64,000 nt of DNA, from positions 33,572-97,571 of the forward strand of contig NZ_CAXBCK010000003.1 of NCBI RefSeq assembly GCF_963974425.1, written 5' to 3'. The translations under genes and the position numbers were made by a program. The notes under the pieces were generated by a model that worked only from the letters and a program-made list of their open reading frames with translations, had not been told where the DNA came from and ran no database searches. Positions within the stretch are counted from its first letter, which is position 1. The number at the start of each line of letters is the position of its first letter. The DNA comes from Marixanthomonas sp963974425. GTDB lineage: Bacteria > Bacteroidota > Bacteroidia > Flavobacteriales > Flavobacteriaceae. Below are positions 8,238 through 16,543 of this stretch, piece after piece.

Positions 8238-8978
8238 ATGTTGAAAAAATTACTTCTTTTATTGGTTGTTGCTTTTACGTTAGTAAGCTGCCAGTTTACC
8301 GAAACACTAACAATTAATGAAGATGGGAGTGGACGGATGTCGATGAATATTGATATGAAAGAAATGATGGCCATGACTCAGTCTATGGGTATGGACAGTA
8401 CATTGGTAAAAATGGACAGTACTGTTACTTTTGCAGCATTTTTAGAAGAGAAGAAAGATAGTATCGCAAAATTGTCCAAATCCGATCAAGAAAAATTAAA
8501 AAAGCTAGAAGATTATAGTATACGGACTGTTATGGCCCCTGAGACAAGCGATTTGTTTATCGATGTTTTTGTAGATTTTAAAAATATTACTGAAGCAAAT
8601 AACCTGATGAATAGTTTAAATCAAGCTTCGGCCGTTATGCCAGAATCGCCCGGTGGTGGTGCCGAAATAAAAAGCGACCCTTCTACCGATGTTCTGGGTG
8701 TACGTTATGATTATACCGGAAATAGCTTTTCACGCGATGCGTATGTTAAAGACGAACAAGCGTATAAAAAACAGAAAGATAGTCTGCAAGAAGCCGAAAT
8801 GTTTATGAATAGCATGAATTATAAATTAAAATATACATTTCCGAAGCGAATAAAATCGTCTTCTATTGAAGATGCGAATTATTCATTGGATGGGAAAACA
8901 ATTACTGTTGAACGTCGTTTTTTAGACTACTTTAAAAATCCTGATATTTTAGATTTAGAAGTAGAGTTTGAAAAATAA
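8238..8978 (+). CDS. Lipoprotein of unknown function
   Basis: The 246-residue product starts with a lipoprotein signal and lipobox LVSC (C19). The mature start QFTETLTINEDGSGRMSMNI resembles the opening strand of LppM-like beta-sandwich lipoproteins, where a Ser/Gly turn follows a beta-strand reading TLTINEDGSG. The middle is Met- and Ser-rich. No catalytic motif is visible. It is probably anchored to the inner or outer membrane facing the periplasm. It follows the YqaE gene by 4 nt, so the two are probably one operon. Confidence 0.7.
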   Translation: MLKKLLLLLVVAFTLVSCQFTETLTINEDGSGRMSMNIDMKEMMAMTQSMGMDSTLVKMDSTVTFAAFLEEKKDSIAKLSKSDQEKLKKLEDYSIRTVMAPETSDLFIDVFVDFKNITEANNLMNSLNQASAVMPESPGGGAEIKSDPSTDVLGVRYDYTGNSFSRDAYVKDEQAYKKQKDSLQEAEMFMNSMNYKLKYTFPKRIKSSSIEDANYSLDGKTITVERRFLDYFKNPDILDLEVEFEK

Positions 8979-9040
8979 TTTACGTACGGTTGTGTTGATT
9001 TTTAAGTATCTTTCACTTATAAAACTTAAAAAATCGATTT

Positions 9041-9580
9041 ATGAAAGCCTTTTTCTTATTACTACCCTTACTAATTATAAATTCTTGTAAAACTACTACA
9101 GATACAAATTCAGCTTCTCAAACAAATACTACAGCAACTGAAGAAGTGCAGACAAAAGTTGAGTGTCCTGCAGATGGAATTTGTACCGCAGAAATTCAAC
9201 AAAGTAAAAAACTTATTATTAAAGAAGACGGTACAGGAGCATTATATCCAGAGATTTCTTCAGGAGATAATATGGTGGTTATTTATACATTCTCTCAAAA
9301 AGGACCAGAGGGAACAGTTGATGGAGATTATTCCGAAACCATTCATTTTGAAATGCCAGCTAATGCAAGTGAGGTTGACAAAAAAGGAAATTCTTTACAG
9401 GACATTAAATTGTTATACGGTAAACAATGTTACTGCAAGGGTGAGGCAGGTTTTTATAAAGTAGAGAATGGCAGTTTACAAGTGACAAAAAATAGAAATG
9501 AACTGCATTTTGAGCTTCAATTTGCAGTAGATAAAACCTCTCATAAACTTTCTAAAATTAGTAAGACAATAGAAATGTAG
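9041..9580 (+). CDS. Small lipoprotein of unknown function
   Basis: The 179-residue product has a lipoprotein signal with lipobox IINSC, then a Thr/Asn/Ser-rich linker of about 25 residues. The mature domain has three cysteines in the first part (VECPADGICTAEI) and a CYC pair later (GKQCYCKGEAGFYKV), so disulfides are possible after export. The pattern is beta-rich. I do not recognise a family. It has its own upstream gap of 62 nt and is closed by the strong terminator at 9597. Confidence 0.65.
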   Translation: MKAFFLLLPLLIINSCKTTTDTNSASQTNTTATEEVQTKVECPADGICTAEIQQSKKLIIKEDGTGALYPEISSGDNMVVIYTFSQKGPEGTVDGDYSETIHFEMPANASEVDKKGNSLQDIKLLYGKQCYCKGEAGFYKVENGSLQVTKNRNELHFELQFAVDKTSHKLSKISKTIEM

Positions 9581-9596
9581 GTTTTTTGATTATAAT

Positions 9597-9627
9597 AAAA
9601 AAGGGACGCAATTGCGTCCCTTTTTAT
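9597..9627 (+). terminator. Perfect palindromic bidirectional terminator
   Basis: A perfect 22-bp palindrome at 9601-9622 (AAGGGACGCAA and its complement) is flanked by an A-run on the left and a T-run on the right. It lies between the convergent lipoprotein (9041) and metalloprotease (9650) genes, so it should end transcripts from both sides. Confidence 0.85.
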
Positions 9628-9649
9628 TTTTCAACTAATTTAAAGTATA

Positions 9650-11896
9650 TTAATTCTTTAAAAGTTTAGAAGTTACTTTTTTATCGCCATTCGTAACAGT
9701 GATAAAATACATTCCAGAATTTAAAGAACTATAATTAAATGTTTCTTTAAAAGTTCCACCTTGATTATTGTATACTTCACCAGCAACTTGTCTTCCTCTA
9801 ACATCATAAACAGCTACAGATACTTTATTTGAAGTTGTAGTTACAAATTCAAGATTTACAAGTCCTGTTGTTGGGTTAGGCCAAAGAGTGAAGTTTTCAA
9901 GAGAAGCGTTTTCAACACTTAAATTTTCATCAATAAGTATATCTTCTGCATTTAGTGCGTAAAATAAATGGTCGGTTCCAACTACCATCACTCTAGCATC
10001 TTCAGTATTGTCAACGCTAGGTACTGTAATTACTTCACTTCCATCATTTGGAGTGCCTGCTATTAATACCGTGTCGTAATTAATGCCATCTATACTCAAT
10101 AAAATATCAACGTTTTGACTATCAACAGGAGCAACATCTGTATTAGCCACATCCCATGTAATAGTGTATTGCAATCCTTGTTTCCACTCTGGATTATTAG
10201 CTTGTGATGTTACAACAAAGGGGCCAGAATCACCATCTACTGTAATACGAGTATTATCACTGGCGCTTGCCGCACCACCTACTACATTGTCACGAACTGT
10301 TAGTCTAAATCTTAGCAAACGACCTACCGCAGGAACAACTTCCCAAGTTGATTGAGTGCTTCCATTTAAAACAGTAGATAAAGCAGGCATATATCTGTTA
10401 GGTGATGCGATAGGATCTAAAGATCTAAATGCTGGACCTCCAGTAGAAGTATTTTGTGGTGGCATAGGTGCAACTTGAGAATCGAATTGCTCCCAACTGT
10501 AAGTAAGTACATCTCCAGAATTTGGATCGGTAGCATTACCCTTTAAGATAAAAGGTGTTGACTTTGGAATAGTGAAATCTGGACCTGCATCAGCTGTAGG
10601 AGCATCATTCCCTGTTGGTGTTTGGTCAGCACATTGACTGTTACCAACTGTAATATTATTCCACATTTCTTGAATGCTTATAGCGTGGAAATAATCATCA
10701 CTAACATTTTGAACATTCGGTGGGCAGATACCTGCATATCCCATAATTGTTGAGGCGCTTCCTGGCTCTACAGAAGCGTTTGATCGTTGACAGTTATTAT
10801 TTTGAGTATGATTTCCGCCATATTGGTGCCCCATTTCATGAGATACATAATCTACATAAAAACCATCACCAATAGGTTGTGGTAATCCGGTTACTCCACG
10901 TGCTTTACTAGAAGTACAAGGTGAGTTCAATTGGGCAATACCACCCCCGCCAGTACTGAATACGTGACCAATATCATAGCTATTAAAACCTACTGCGTTA
11001 TCAATTACAGCTTGTATTTGGTTTATCATACCGCTGTTGTTGCTTAGCCCGTCTGTAGCAGTATCTAAAAAGATGATATCTTCATTTTCAGGAATAAATT
11101 CCATTGTTACAGCTAAATCTCTTTCATAAATACCATTTACACGAGTCATAGCAACATTCATAGCAGATAGAACTGCTGCTTTTTTAACCGCGTCTGTTTC
11201 GCTAGGATCTATTCCTTGGTTATTTAAGTGCCATTGCGCATACTCTCCATTACAAGCTAAAGCAAGTCTAAAAGTACGCAGCATTCCGTCGTCAGCATTT
11301 CTTTGTGCAGACTCATCTTCTAAATCAGGAAGATTACTTGGAAAACTATCTTTAACGTGACACACAAAGTTACTGGTGTCGGCTGGCAAGCTTGCCCTAG
11401 AATAACTTATATAAGCTGTTTTATCTTTAGTGTAGGGATCAATGTAAGTTGTCGTGTGCTTAGCAGATAAAATCATTACATGCACTCCAACTTGTGAAAC
11501 ACTAAATCGTGCCATAGCAGTAGGGTCATCAATACCTTGCCCTACATATGAGTTGATTCCTGAAAATTTTTCACTTAAACCTTCACTAAATATTGAAGCT
11601 TCAAAAACTCTAAATCTTTCTAGGTTTCCACCTTCGGTTGGTAGTTCAATTATTACGTTTGAACTTGACGTTGTTTTTCTTGAAGGGGCGGTTGCCAAAA
11701 TAGTTTTTAGACCTTCCGTTTCTAGATTAAATAGTTGAAAATCAGAAGGCATAGTGTTCCGTGCTTCTTTTTTCTGCACCTCTACATCATTAAGGGTTAT
11801 TTGGCTCCATAAAGATGATGGGTTTTGCGCTTGCATACCAAAGCTGAATAAAACAAACAGCAGAAACACAAGGTTTTTAGTAGTAATTTTTTTCAT
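9650..11896 (-). CDS. Secreted M12B-like zinc metalloprotease with T9SS sorting domain
   Basis: This 748-residue protein has a signal peptide (cleavage after GMQAQ). An N-terminal pro-region is followed by a catalytic domain with the extended zinc motif H353-E354-x-x-H357-x-x-G-x-x-H363 (HEMGHQYGGNH). A Met-turn candidate is SASTIMGYAGIC. This is the metzincin layout of reprolysin-like (M12B) Bacteroidota peptidases. A PKD-like or fibronectin-like beta region follows (about 430-660). The last 80 residues (LWPNPTTG...VYDVRGRQV...LNSGMYFITV..G...SKLLKN) are a type A T9SS C-terminal sorting domain, so the product is exported across the outer membrane and processed by PorU. The substrate is unknown. 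Confidence 0.9.
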   Translation of the reverse strand: MKKITTKNLVFLLFVLFSFGMQAQNPSSLWSQITLNDVEVQKKEARNTMPSDFQLFNLETEGLKTILATAPSRKTTSSSNVIIELPTEGGNLERFRVFEASIFSEGLSEKFSGINSYVGQGIDDPTAMARFSVSQVGVHVMILSAKHTTTYIDPYTKDKTAYISYSRASLPADTSNFVCHVKDSFPSNLPDLEDESAQRNADDGMLRTFRLALACNGEYAQWHLNNQGIDPSETDAVKKAAVLSAMNVAMTRVNGIYERDLAVTMEFIPENEDIIFLDTATDGLSNNSGMINQIQAVIDNAVGFNSYDIGHVFSTGGGGIAQLNSPCTSSKARGVTGLPQPIGDGFYVDYVSHEMGHQYGGNHTQNNNCQRSNASVEPGSASTIMGYAGICPPNVQNVSDDYFHAISIQEMWNNITVGNSQCADQTPTGNDAPTADAGPDFTIPKSTPFILKGNATDPNSGDVLTYSWEQFDSQVAPMPPQNTSTGGPAFRSLDPIASPNRYMPALSTVLNGSTQSTWEVVPAVGRLLRFRLTVRDNVVGGAASASDNTRITVDGDSGPFVVTSQANNPEWKQGLQYTITWDVANTDVAPVDSQNVDILLSIDGINYDTVLIAGTPNDGSEVITVPSVDNTEDARVMVVGTDHLFYALNAEDILIDENLSVENASLENFTLWPNPTTGLVNLEFVTTTSNKVSVAVYDVRGRQVAGEVYNNQGGTFKETFNYSSLNSGMYFITVTNGDKKVTSKLLKN

Positions 11897-12028
11897 TATC
11901 TATGACATTTTTTTGAATAATTACCGTAAATATACTGCGCTTTGGCCTCTTTTTAAAGAAATACGTCATGTTTTTGATCAAGACAATACTAATTTTTAAA
12001 ATAACATTAGAAATTATTATAATACCGT

Positions 12029-12036
12029 TAATTTTG
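12029..12036 (+). promoter_or_regulatory. -7 box for lipB
   Basis: TAATTTTG fits TAnnTTTG and lies 27 nt upstream of the lipB ATG. The -33 element is not clear. Confidence 0.4.
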
Positions 12037-12062
12037 TTCCTCTAAAAATAGAATTTTTTAAG

Positions 12063-12779
12063 ATGATAAATAATCTTGTTCAGGTTGAAGATCTAGGCCG
12101 AAAAAACTACAAGGAAAGTTGGGAATATCAAGAATCACTTTTTAAGAAAATACTTGATTGTAAAGTGAAAAATCGCCGCGAAAGTACTGATAATAACACC
12201 CCCAATTATTTTTTATTAGTTGAACACCCTCATGTGTATACATTAGGAAAAAGCGGAGACCTTTCTAATCTTTTAATTTCAAAAGAAAAGCTGAACGAAA
12301 TAGGTGCCACTTATTACAAAATTAATCGTGGTGGGGATATTACCTATCACGGGCCGGGACAGATTGTAGGATACCCTGTTTTAGACCTTGAAAATTTTTT
12401 TACCGACATTCATAAATATCTACGTTTTTTAGAAGAAATGGTAATCCTAACCCTTTCTGAATATGGATTGAAAGCTGAACGTTCTGAAGGCGAAACCGGT
12501 GTTTGGCTTGATGTAGGAACACCATTTGCCCGAAAAATTTGTGCTATGGGTGTTCGTGCTAGTCGTTGGGTGACCATGCACGGATTCGCTTTAAATGTAA
12601 ATTCAGATCTAGGATATTTTGATTATATGATTCCCTGCGGAATTAAAGGAAAAGCTGTAACTTCTTTAAACGTAGAATTAGGAAAAGCCGAAGTAAACTT
12701 AGCAGAAGTAAAGGAAAAACTTCTAAAACACTTTGCTCAACTATTTGAAGCGGAACTGCATCAAAAAACCGAAGTGTAA
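12063..12779 (+). CDS. lipB: Octanoyl-[ACP]:protein N-octanoyltransferase
   Basis: This enzyme moves octanoate from acyl carrier protein to lipoyl-domain lysines, the first step in making lipoylated 2-oxoacid dehydrogenases and GcvH. The signature RGGDITYHGPGQIVGYPV is intact. The acyl-accepting cysteine is C160 in RKICAMGVRASRWVTMHGFA, next to the catalytic lysine pair region. At 238 residues it is of normal length. The same window encodes a lipoyl-bearing substrate, PdhC. A terminator overlaps its last codons. Confidence 0.96.
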   Translation: MINNLVQVEDLGRKNYKESWEYQESLFKKILDCKVKNRRESTDNNTPNYFLLVEHPHVYTLGKSGDLSNLLISKEKLNEIGATYYKINRGGDITYHGPGQIVGYPVLDLENFFTDIHKYLRFLEEMVILTLSEYGLKAERSEGETGVWLDVGTPFARKICAMGVRASRWVTMHGFALNVNSDLGYFDYMIPCGIKGKAVTSLNVELGKAEVNLAEVKEKLLKHFAQLFEAELHQKTEV

Positions 12780-12797
12780 CAACACTCCGGTTTTTAT
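12763..12797 (+). terminator. Terminator overlapping the lipB stop codon
   Basis: AAAAACCGAAGTGT pairs with ACACTCCGGTTTTT around an AACA loop with one A/C mismatch. The 5' arm contains the last codons of lipB. It also lies beyond the stop of the convergent gene at 12820. Confidence 0.75.
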
Positions 12798-12819
12798 TAA
12801 TCGTAGGTTAGATGTAAAT

Positions 12820-13503
12820 TTATCTCTGAAAGTCTGTTAATAAACTACTGCTTGTAACTCTCCCGCGTCTGTTATAGTCTTCTTGTTTCACCATCCCTAC
12901 ACCTTTAGAAATCCATTGCTTGGCGGTAGTCGTCCTATTCATTCCCATATTAATTGTATTTGTATAACCAATTACAAAACAATCAAACGTTCCAGCGCTG
13001 GTTGTTATAGTCTCTCTATCTACTACAGCTCTATCTGTCATAGATACTTCCATTCTTAAATTAATGCCACTCATGTTCACAAGCATGGTCATACTAGCAT
13101 CTGGTAATTCTTGGCCAACTTGTAAATTGTTTGGAATTACTATTTTGGTTCCAGAAATTTCAGTTTCAAAATCTCTATAGTTATCTAGTAATTGCGGATT
13201 TAAAAGAGATTCCATGTCTACTACAATACCGTCATTTTCACACGACATAGTAAAGGTAGCTTCGTTTAAAACTTCGCCATCTTTATCTCTTAAAAAAGAT
13301 GTAAATGTAGCAAAGTTGCTTGAAGCATCGGTAACTAGAAAATCTGTAATCGCGGCAACTCTTTTGTTTTTACCATAATTGGTTATTTGAAAGGTTACCC
13401 CTTGTTGAAAAGGATAAAAAGTGCTACAATTATTTTGTGCAGCTACTGAAGTGGTTATAAAAGCAGCAATGATGCAGATACCTATTATTTTGAAATTTTT
13501 CAT
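12820..13503 (-). CDS. Secreted TapB/DUF3108-like protein
   Basis: The 227-residue product has a signal peptide (ends SVAAQ). The mature protein starts NNCSTFYPFQQGVTFQITNY, the pattern of Bacteroidota periplasmic proteins annotated as TapB-family or DUF3108-like: a short Cys-containing start, beta-strands, and a late FDCFVIGYTN strand followed by TAKQWISKGVGMVKQED. In these proteins that last segment is typical of outer-membrane-associated beta-barrel-like folds. It is beta-rich throughout. Function unknown. It is followed downstream by a shared terminator. Confidence 0.65.
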   Translation of the reverse strand: MKNFKIIGICIIAAFITTSVAAQNNCSTFYPFQQGVTFQITNYGKNKRVAAITDFLVTDASSNFATFTSFLRDKDGEVLNEATFTMSCENDGIVVDMESLLNPQLLDNYRDFETEISGTKIVIPNNLQVGQELPDASMTMLVNMSGINLRMEVSMTDRAVVDRETITTSAGTFDCFVIGYTNTINMGMNRTTTAKQWISKGVGMVKQEDYNRRGRVTSSSLLTDFQR

Positions 13504-13537
13504 GTGTTTCTTTTTTAATTTGAAATGAATATTATTT

Positions 13538-14848
13538 TTAAAGCTTTATAAATTCTACCCGTCTGTTCTGGGCTTTTCCTGTAGAAGAATTATTATCTGC
13601 AACTGGATTGCTCTCGCCTTTACCGTCGGTTTGTATTCTACCAATGTTGATTCCGTATTGATCTACTAAAGCTTTTCTTACCGATTTTGCGCGCTCATCT
13701 GAAAGTTTAAGGTTGCTGCTGGCATCTCCATCTGCATCGGTATGGCCTACAATCATAATACGTATGTTGGGAGCACTTTGCATGGCTTCGCCCACCTCTT
13801 TTAAAATAGTTTCGCTACCACTTTTAATGGTTGCAGATCCTGTGTTAAACAAAATGGCGTTGGTAGAAAGGCGTCCTTCGGTAAGTAATTTGCTTCTATT
13901 GTCTTCGCCACTTTTTGCTACCGAAAAATTTGCAATATAGATTTTATCGTTTGTCCCATTGTCACGAAGTCCCGTGGTATATAGCTTAAAGTTATTTGCG
14001 TCTTCTGGGACTAACCTAGGAACATCCACAATTTTTTCTTCATTAAGCCAAACTCGCATTCGGGTTTTATTCACGGCAATGGATATGTGAGACTTTCCGG
14101 TGATGGCGTTTCTTATATCTTTTCCTATTTTATTACGCATTTCTCGTTTGCCATTTACTTGCTTTTCAATTACTCCTTGCGATGCTATAAATTGGCAAGG
14201 AGAAAGCTCTACCATACTAAAAGATGTAGGCTTCTGAAATCCCTTGGTGTCTTGTAGTAGTAGTTTTAAAAAAGCTTGAGAACTTGTTTTACCGTCCATA
14301 CCTTCAGTAAATAAATCAAATTCAATCGTGTAGTTTTCCGGTAGTGTATTATTCAGCATAGGATAAATGGTAGCTTTATTTCCTATCCGAAGCCATTTTT
14401 CACCGTTAATACTTACTAATTCGGCAGCTCCATTACTATCCCAGTTTGCGGGAAAGTCGCCTAGATTTTCCTTTGAGAAACTGTCTTTAAAAACAACGAC
14501 GTTTCCTGGTGTAAAATCGAAATTAGAATTTACTACGGTTTCATTTGAGCTATTCGTTTGCTCGGTATTAGCATCTCCACCAATGATGTTTCCTCCATTA
14601 TTCTTTTTCTTTTTGCGTTCTTTTCTTTTTTCTTTTTTAGATTTTTTGGGAGCTTCAATAATAGTGTCCAACGTGCGGTCGGTACTTTTTGTCGTTTCTG
14701 TTTCTACGCGTCTTTCTATAGTGCGTTGTACCCCACGCTCAGCAGCGTCCCCTACTTTTTCACCCAATTTTTTCCAGAACTGAGCTTGGGTTGTTGTCGT
14801 GGCACCTAAAAATAAAAATAGAATGCTTAATACTTTAATTGTTTTCAT
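13538..14848 (-). CDS. OmpA-family outer-membrane/peptidoglycan-binding protein
   Basis: The 436-residue product has a signal peptide (cleavage near TTTQAQ), a Lys/Glu/Arg-rich helical linker (about 30-95), a beta-sandwich domain of concanavalin/LamG type (about 105-310, FDFTPGNVVVFKDSFSKEN onward) and a C-terminal OmpA domain (about 320-436). The OmpA motif is intact: LFNTGSATI, then GHTDADGDASSNLKLSDERA, then the arginine in NRRVEFIKL. Such proteins link the outer membrane to peptidoglycan. A 422-bp intergenic stretch lies upstream, unlike most neighbours, and carries a paired TGTAAC motif (15091-15122). Confidence 0.85.
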   Translation of the reverse strand: MKTIKVLSILFLFLGATTTTQAQFWKKLGEKVGDAAERGVQRTIERRVETETTKSTDRTLDTIIEAPKKSKKEKRKERKKKKNNGGNIIGGDANTEQTNSSNETVVNSNFDFTPGNVVVFKDSFSKENLGDFPANWDSNGAAELVSINGEKWLRIGNKATIYPMLNNTLPENYTIEFDLFTEGMDGKTSSQAFLKLLLQDTKGFQKPTSFSMVELSPCQFIASQGVIEKQVNGKREMRNKIGKDIRNAITGKSHISIAVNKTRMRVWLNEEKIVDVPRLVPEDANNFKLYTTGLRDNGTNDKIYIANFSVAKSGEDNRSKLLTEGRLSTNAILFNTGSATIKSGSETILKEVGEAMQSAPNIRIMIVGHTDADGDASSNLKLSDERAKSVRKALVDQYGINIGRIQTDGKGESNPVADNNSSTGKAQNRRVEFIKL

Positions 14849-15090
14849 GAGTAAAGAGATTTTGTTAATGGTTTTCTTTCTTTTTTTTAAAAGTTGTTTT
14901 TTTAATTACCTTATTTTTATGACTTATATGAAGTACATATTTTCCGTCTTTTAGGTTTGTAATGTTCAGGTATATATCATGTCTTGGCACATAATGTAAA
15001 CTCCCTATGTATGTTTTTTTTGTCTTGCTCATTATAATGGGAAGTATTGTGTTGTAAATGTATAAGCCAACTTAAGAGAAGACTCGTACC

Positions 15091-15122
15091 ATTGTAACAA
15101 ATACCAGTGGTATTGTAACAAA
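15091..15122. repeat. Pair of ATTGTAACAAA motifs, 21-bp spacing
   Basis: Identical 11-mers at 15091-15101 and 15112-15122. The start-to-start distance is 21 bp, the same as in the four-copy TATGTAAC array at 16443, and both share the TGTAAC core. This spacing places both on the same face of the helix. Confidence 0.7.
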
Positions 15123-15184
15123 GTAGTATGATCAAGGCTTTAGAATGACTTTTAATTATTGTTTATTTTTAAGAAAAGTTACTT

Positions 15185-15217
15185 CGGAAAAAAATTCCGA
15201 GCTGTTTTTCCCGGAAT
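15185..15217 (-). terminator. Terminator for the 15271 gene
   Basis: On the minus strand ATTCCG and CGGAAT pair across a loop of about 14 nt and are followed by a U-run (A-run at 15187-15194 on the plus strand). Confidence 0.6.
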
Positions 15218-15270
15218 CTTTTTTAAAGGTTTAATTTCTTAAAAACAACATTATTGGTTTTAAGAAAGAA

Positions 15271-16368
15271 TTACTTTTTAAGTAATTTTAGGGTCTCACT
15301 TGATTCACCAGTAGTAACTTTAGCAAGATAGTTTCCTGCTGCATAGTTTGAAACATCGATTTGCAAGATGTTGTCACCATTACTTTTAGCAGTCGCTATG
15401 TTTTGTCCTAACAGATTATATATTTCAACACTGGTTATGGTTGTATTGGCTGCTATTGTAACAACATCATTGGCAGGGTTTGGGTACATTTTAACTGTGG
15501 TTGCCAATTTGTTTTCTTCTACACTCAGCACCTCCTGTGGTGCTATAATAATGTCAAAAGCAACATCCTCAGGAAAGGCGATGCTCGTATCTTCAGTGTA
15601 TATAGCCCAGTTGCTGCCAGTATACCAAACCCCCAAAACCGCATCAAGATACACTTGACTAGGAGCGCCATTCACACCCCAATAATGGCTCATCACAAAC
15701 GTAGCGTCTGGATTACCGTTTAAGTCAGAATGGTCTATAATGGTCCAATTACCTGTAATATTTGAAGCTGAGGATGTGTGCTCAGTGCGTGTGGATCCTA
15801 CGCCACCATCCACCAGTACTTTAAAGGCAGCTCCTAAGGGCACAGCAGTAGTTTGGTCTTCATTATACAGTCTTCTTAAACCGCTAGCATAATATTGCCC
15901 GTAATTACCGGTATTGTAAACGTTGTTTGGGTTATAATAATGTGACATCGCTAAGAATGGTCCTGGATCCTGCCCATTCAATAATGGATTATCCATACTG
16001 GTTATGTGGGCACTGGTATTTGCTAGTGTGGCTATATGGGTAAAAACATTGCTAGGATCACTCGCTATATAAATGTTAAAGCTTGTTCCTTCGATTATAG
16101 GCGTGAAATCTTGGTTGTAAATAGTCCATTGGTCACCATTGTACCATAATCCCGATACGTTGTCATTATAAGTTCCGCCCAAGCCTCCCGGGTTAAAATT
16201 ATTTACATAAACAATAGGGGCATCGGGGTTATTATTAAGGTCTGGATGGTCAATATAAGTAGTGTTCCCAACAATATTTGCTGCCGTGGCGGTGTGCACG
16301 TAAATCTTGTCCTGCGCCAAGCTTACCATACCGATAAGCAGTAGCATAAAAGTAAAAATAGTTTTCAT
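15271..16368 (-). CDS. Secreted T9SS protein with three tandem ~80-residue repeats
   Basis: The 365-residue product has a signal peptide (ends SLAQ). Three copies of one module follow, each running HT(A/I)..AN.....T.(I/M)D.(P/S).LN..PDA..., through a WY.G..W.IY..D strand, to a closing F.(I/V).(I/V) strand, at about residues 25-100, 105-185 and 190-275. I think this is the DUF7452-type module, but cannot confirm it. The last 85 residues (MYPNPANDVVTIAAN...YNLLGQNIA...YAAGNYLAKV..GESSETLKLLKK) are a T9SS sorting domain. The protein is therefore exported to the cell surface or medium. Its start lies 75-145 nt from the four 21-bp-spaced repeats and it follows the hybrid regulator on the same strand, so it is the likely target of that regulator. 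Confidence 0.8.
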   Translation of the reverse strand: MKTIFTFMLLLIGMVSLAQDKIYVHTATAANIVGNTTYIDHPDLNNNPDAPIVYVNNFNPGGLGGTYNDNVSGLWYNGDQWTIYNQDFTPIIEGTSFNIYIASDPSNVFTHIATLANTSAHITSMDNPLLNGQDPGPFLAMSHYYNPNNVYNTGNYGQYYASGLRRLYNEDQTTAVPLGAAFKVLVDGGVGSTRTEHTSSASNITGNWTIIDHSDLNGNPDATFVMSHYWGVNGAPSQVYLDAVLGVWYTGSNWAIYTEDTSIAFPEDVAFDIIIAPQEVLSVEENKLATTVKMYPNPANDVVTIAANTTITSVEIYNLLGQNIATAKSNGDNILQIDVSNYAAGNYLAKVTTGESSETLKLLKK

Positions 16369-16442
16369 TATATATAGTTTTTATGGTAGTGAATTATTTC
16401 ACATAGTAAAACTATTATATATACAAAAAGCTGATTGGTAGG

Positions 16443-16513
16443 TATGTAACAAAAAGGGGTGTATATGTAACGAGGGTAAGGGTATATGTAATAAAAGTTA
16501 GTATGTATGTAAC
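16443..16513. promoter_or_regulatory. Four-copy 21-bp direct-repeat array (TATGTAAC/T)
   Basis: TATGTAAC, TATGTAAC, TATGTAAT and TATGTAAC start at 16443, 16464, 16485 and 16506, exactly 21 bp apart. The 13-bp spacers differ between copies, so the array is not a simple microsatellite. It lies 75-145 nt upstream of the ATG of the repeat-containing T9SS protein. On the minus strand a TTTTTG box (16424-16429) and a TATGTG box (about 16400-16405) between array and gene are a plausible -33/-7 pair. A 21-bp step is the centre spacing of AraC-type half-sites, and the neighbouring regulator ends in an AraC-type HTH. Confidence 0.7.
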
Positions 16514-16543
16514 CAAGCCAACTTTATTGTTAATGGAAGGTGC

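Larger units (their letters stand above)
14849..15270. other. 422-bp intergenic region upstream of the OmpA-family gene
   Basis: No coding frame of note. It holds two ATTGTAACAAA motifs (15091, 15112) exactly 21 bp apart, and a minus-strand terminator at 15185-15217 that belongs to the gene at 15271. The part from 14849 to 15090 is AT-rich with no clear promoter in the minus direction. Confidence 0.6.

Noticed and set aside
9601..9622. Perfect palindrome as a repressor operator
   Set aside because: Flanking A- and T-runs and its place between two convergent stop codons make it a bidirectional terminator.
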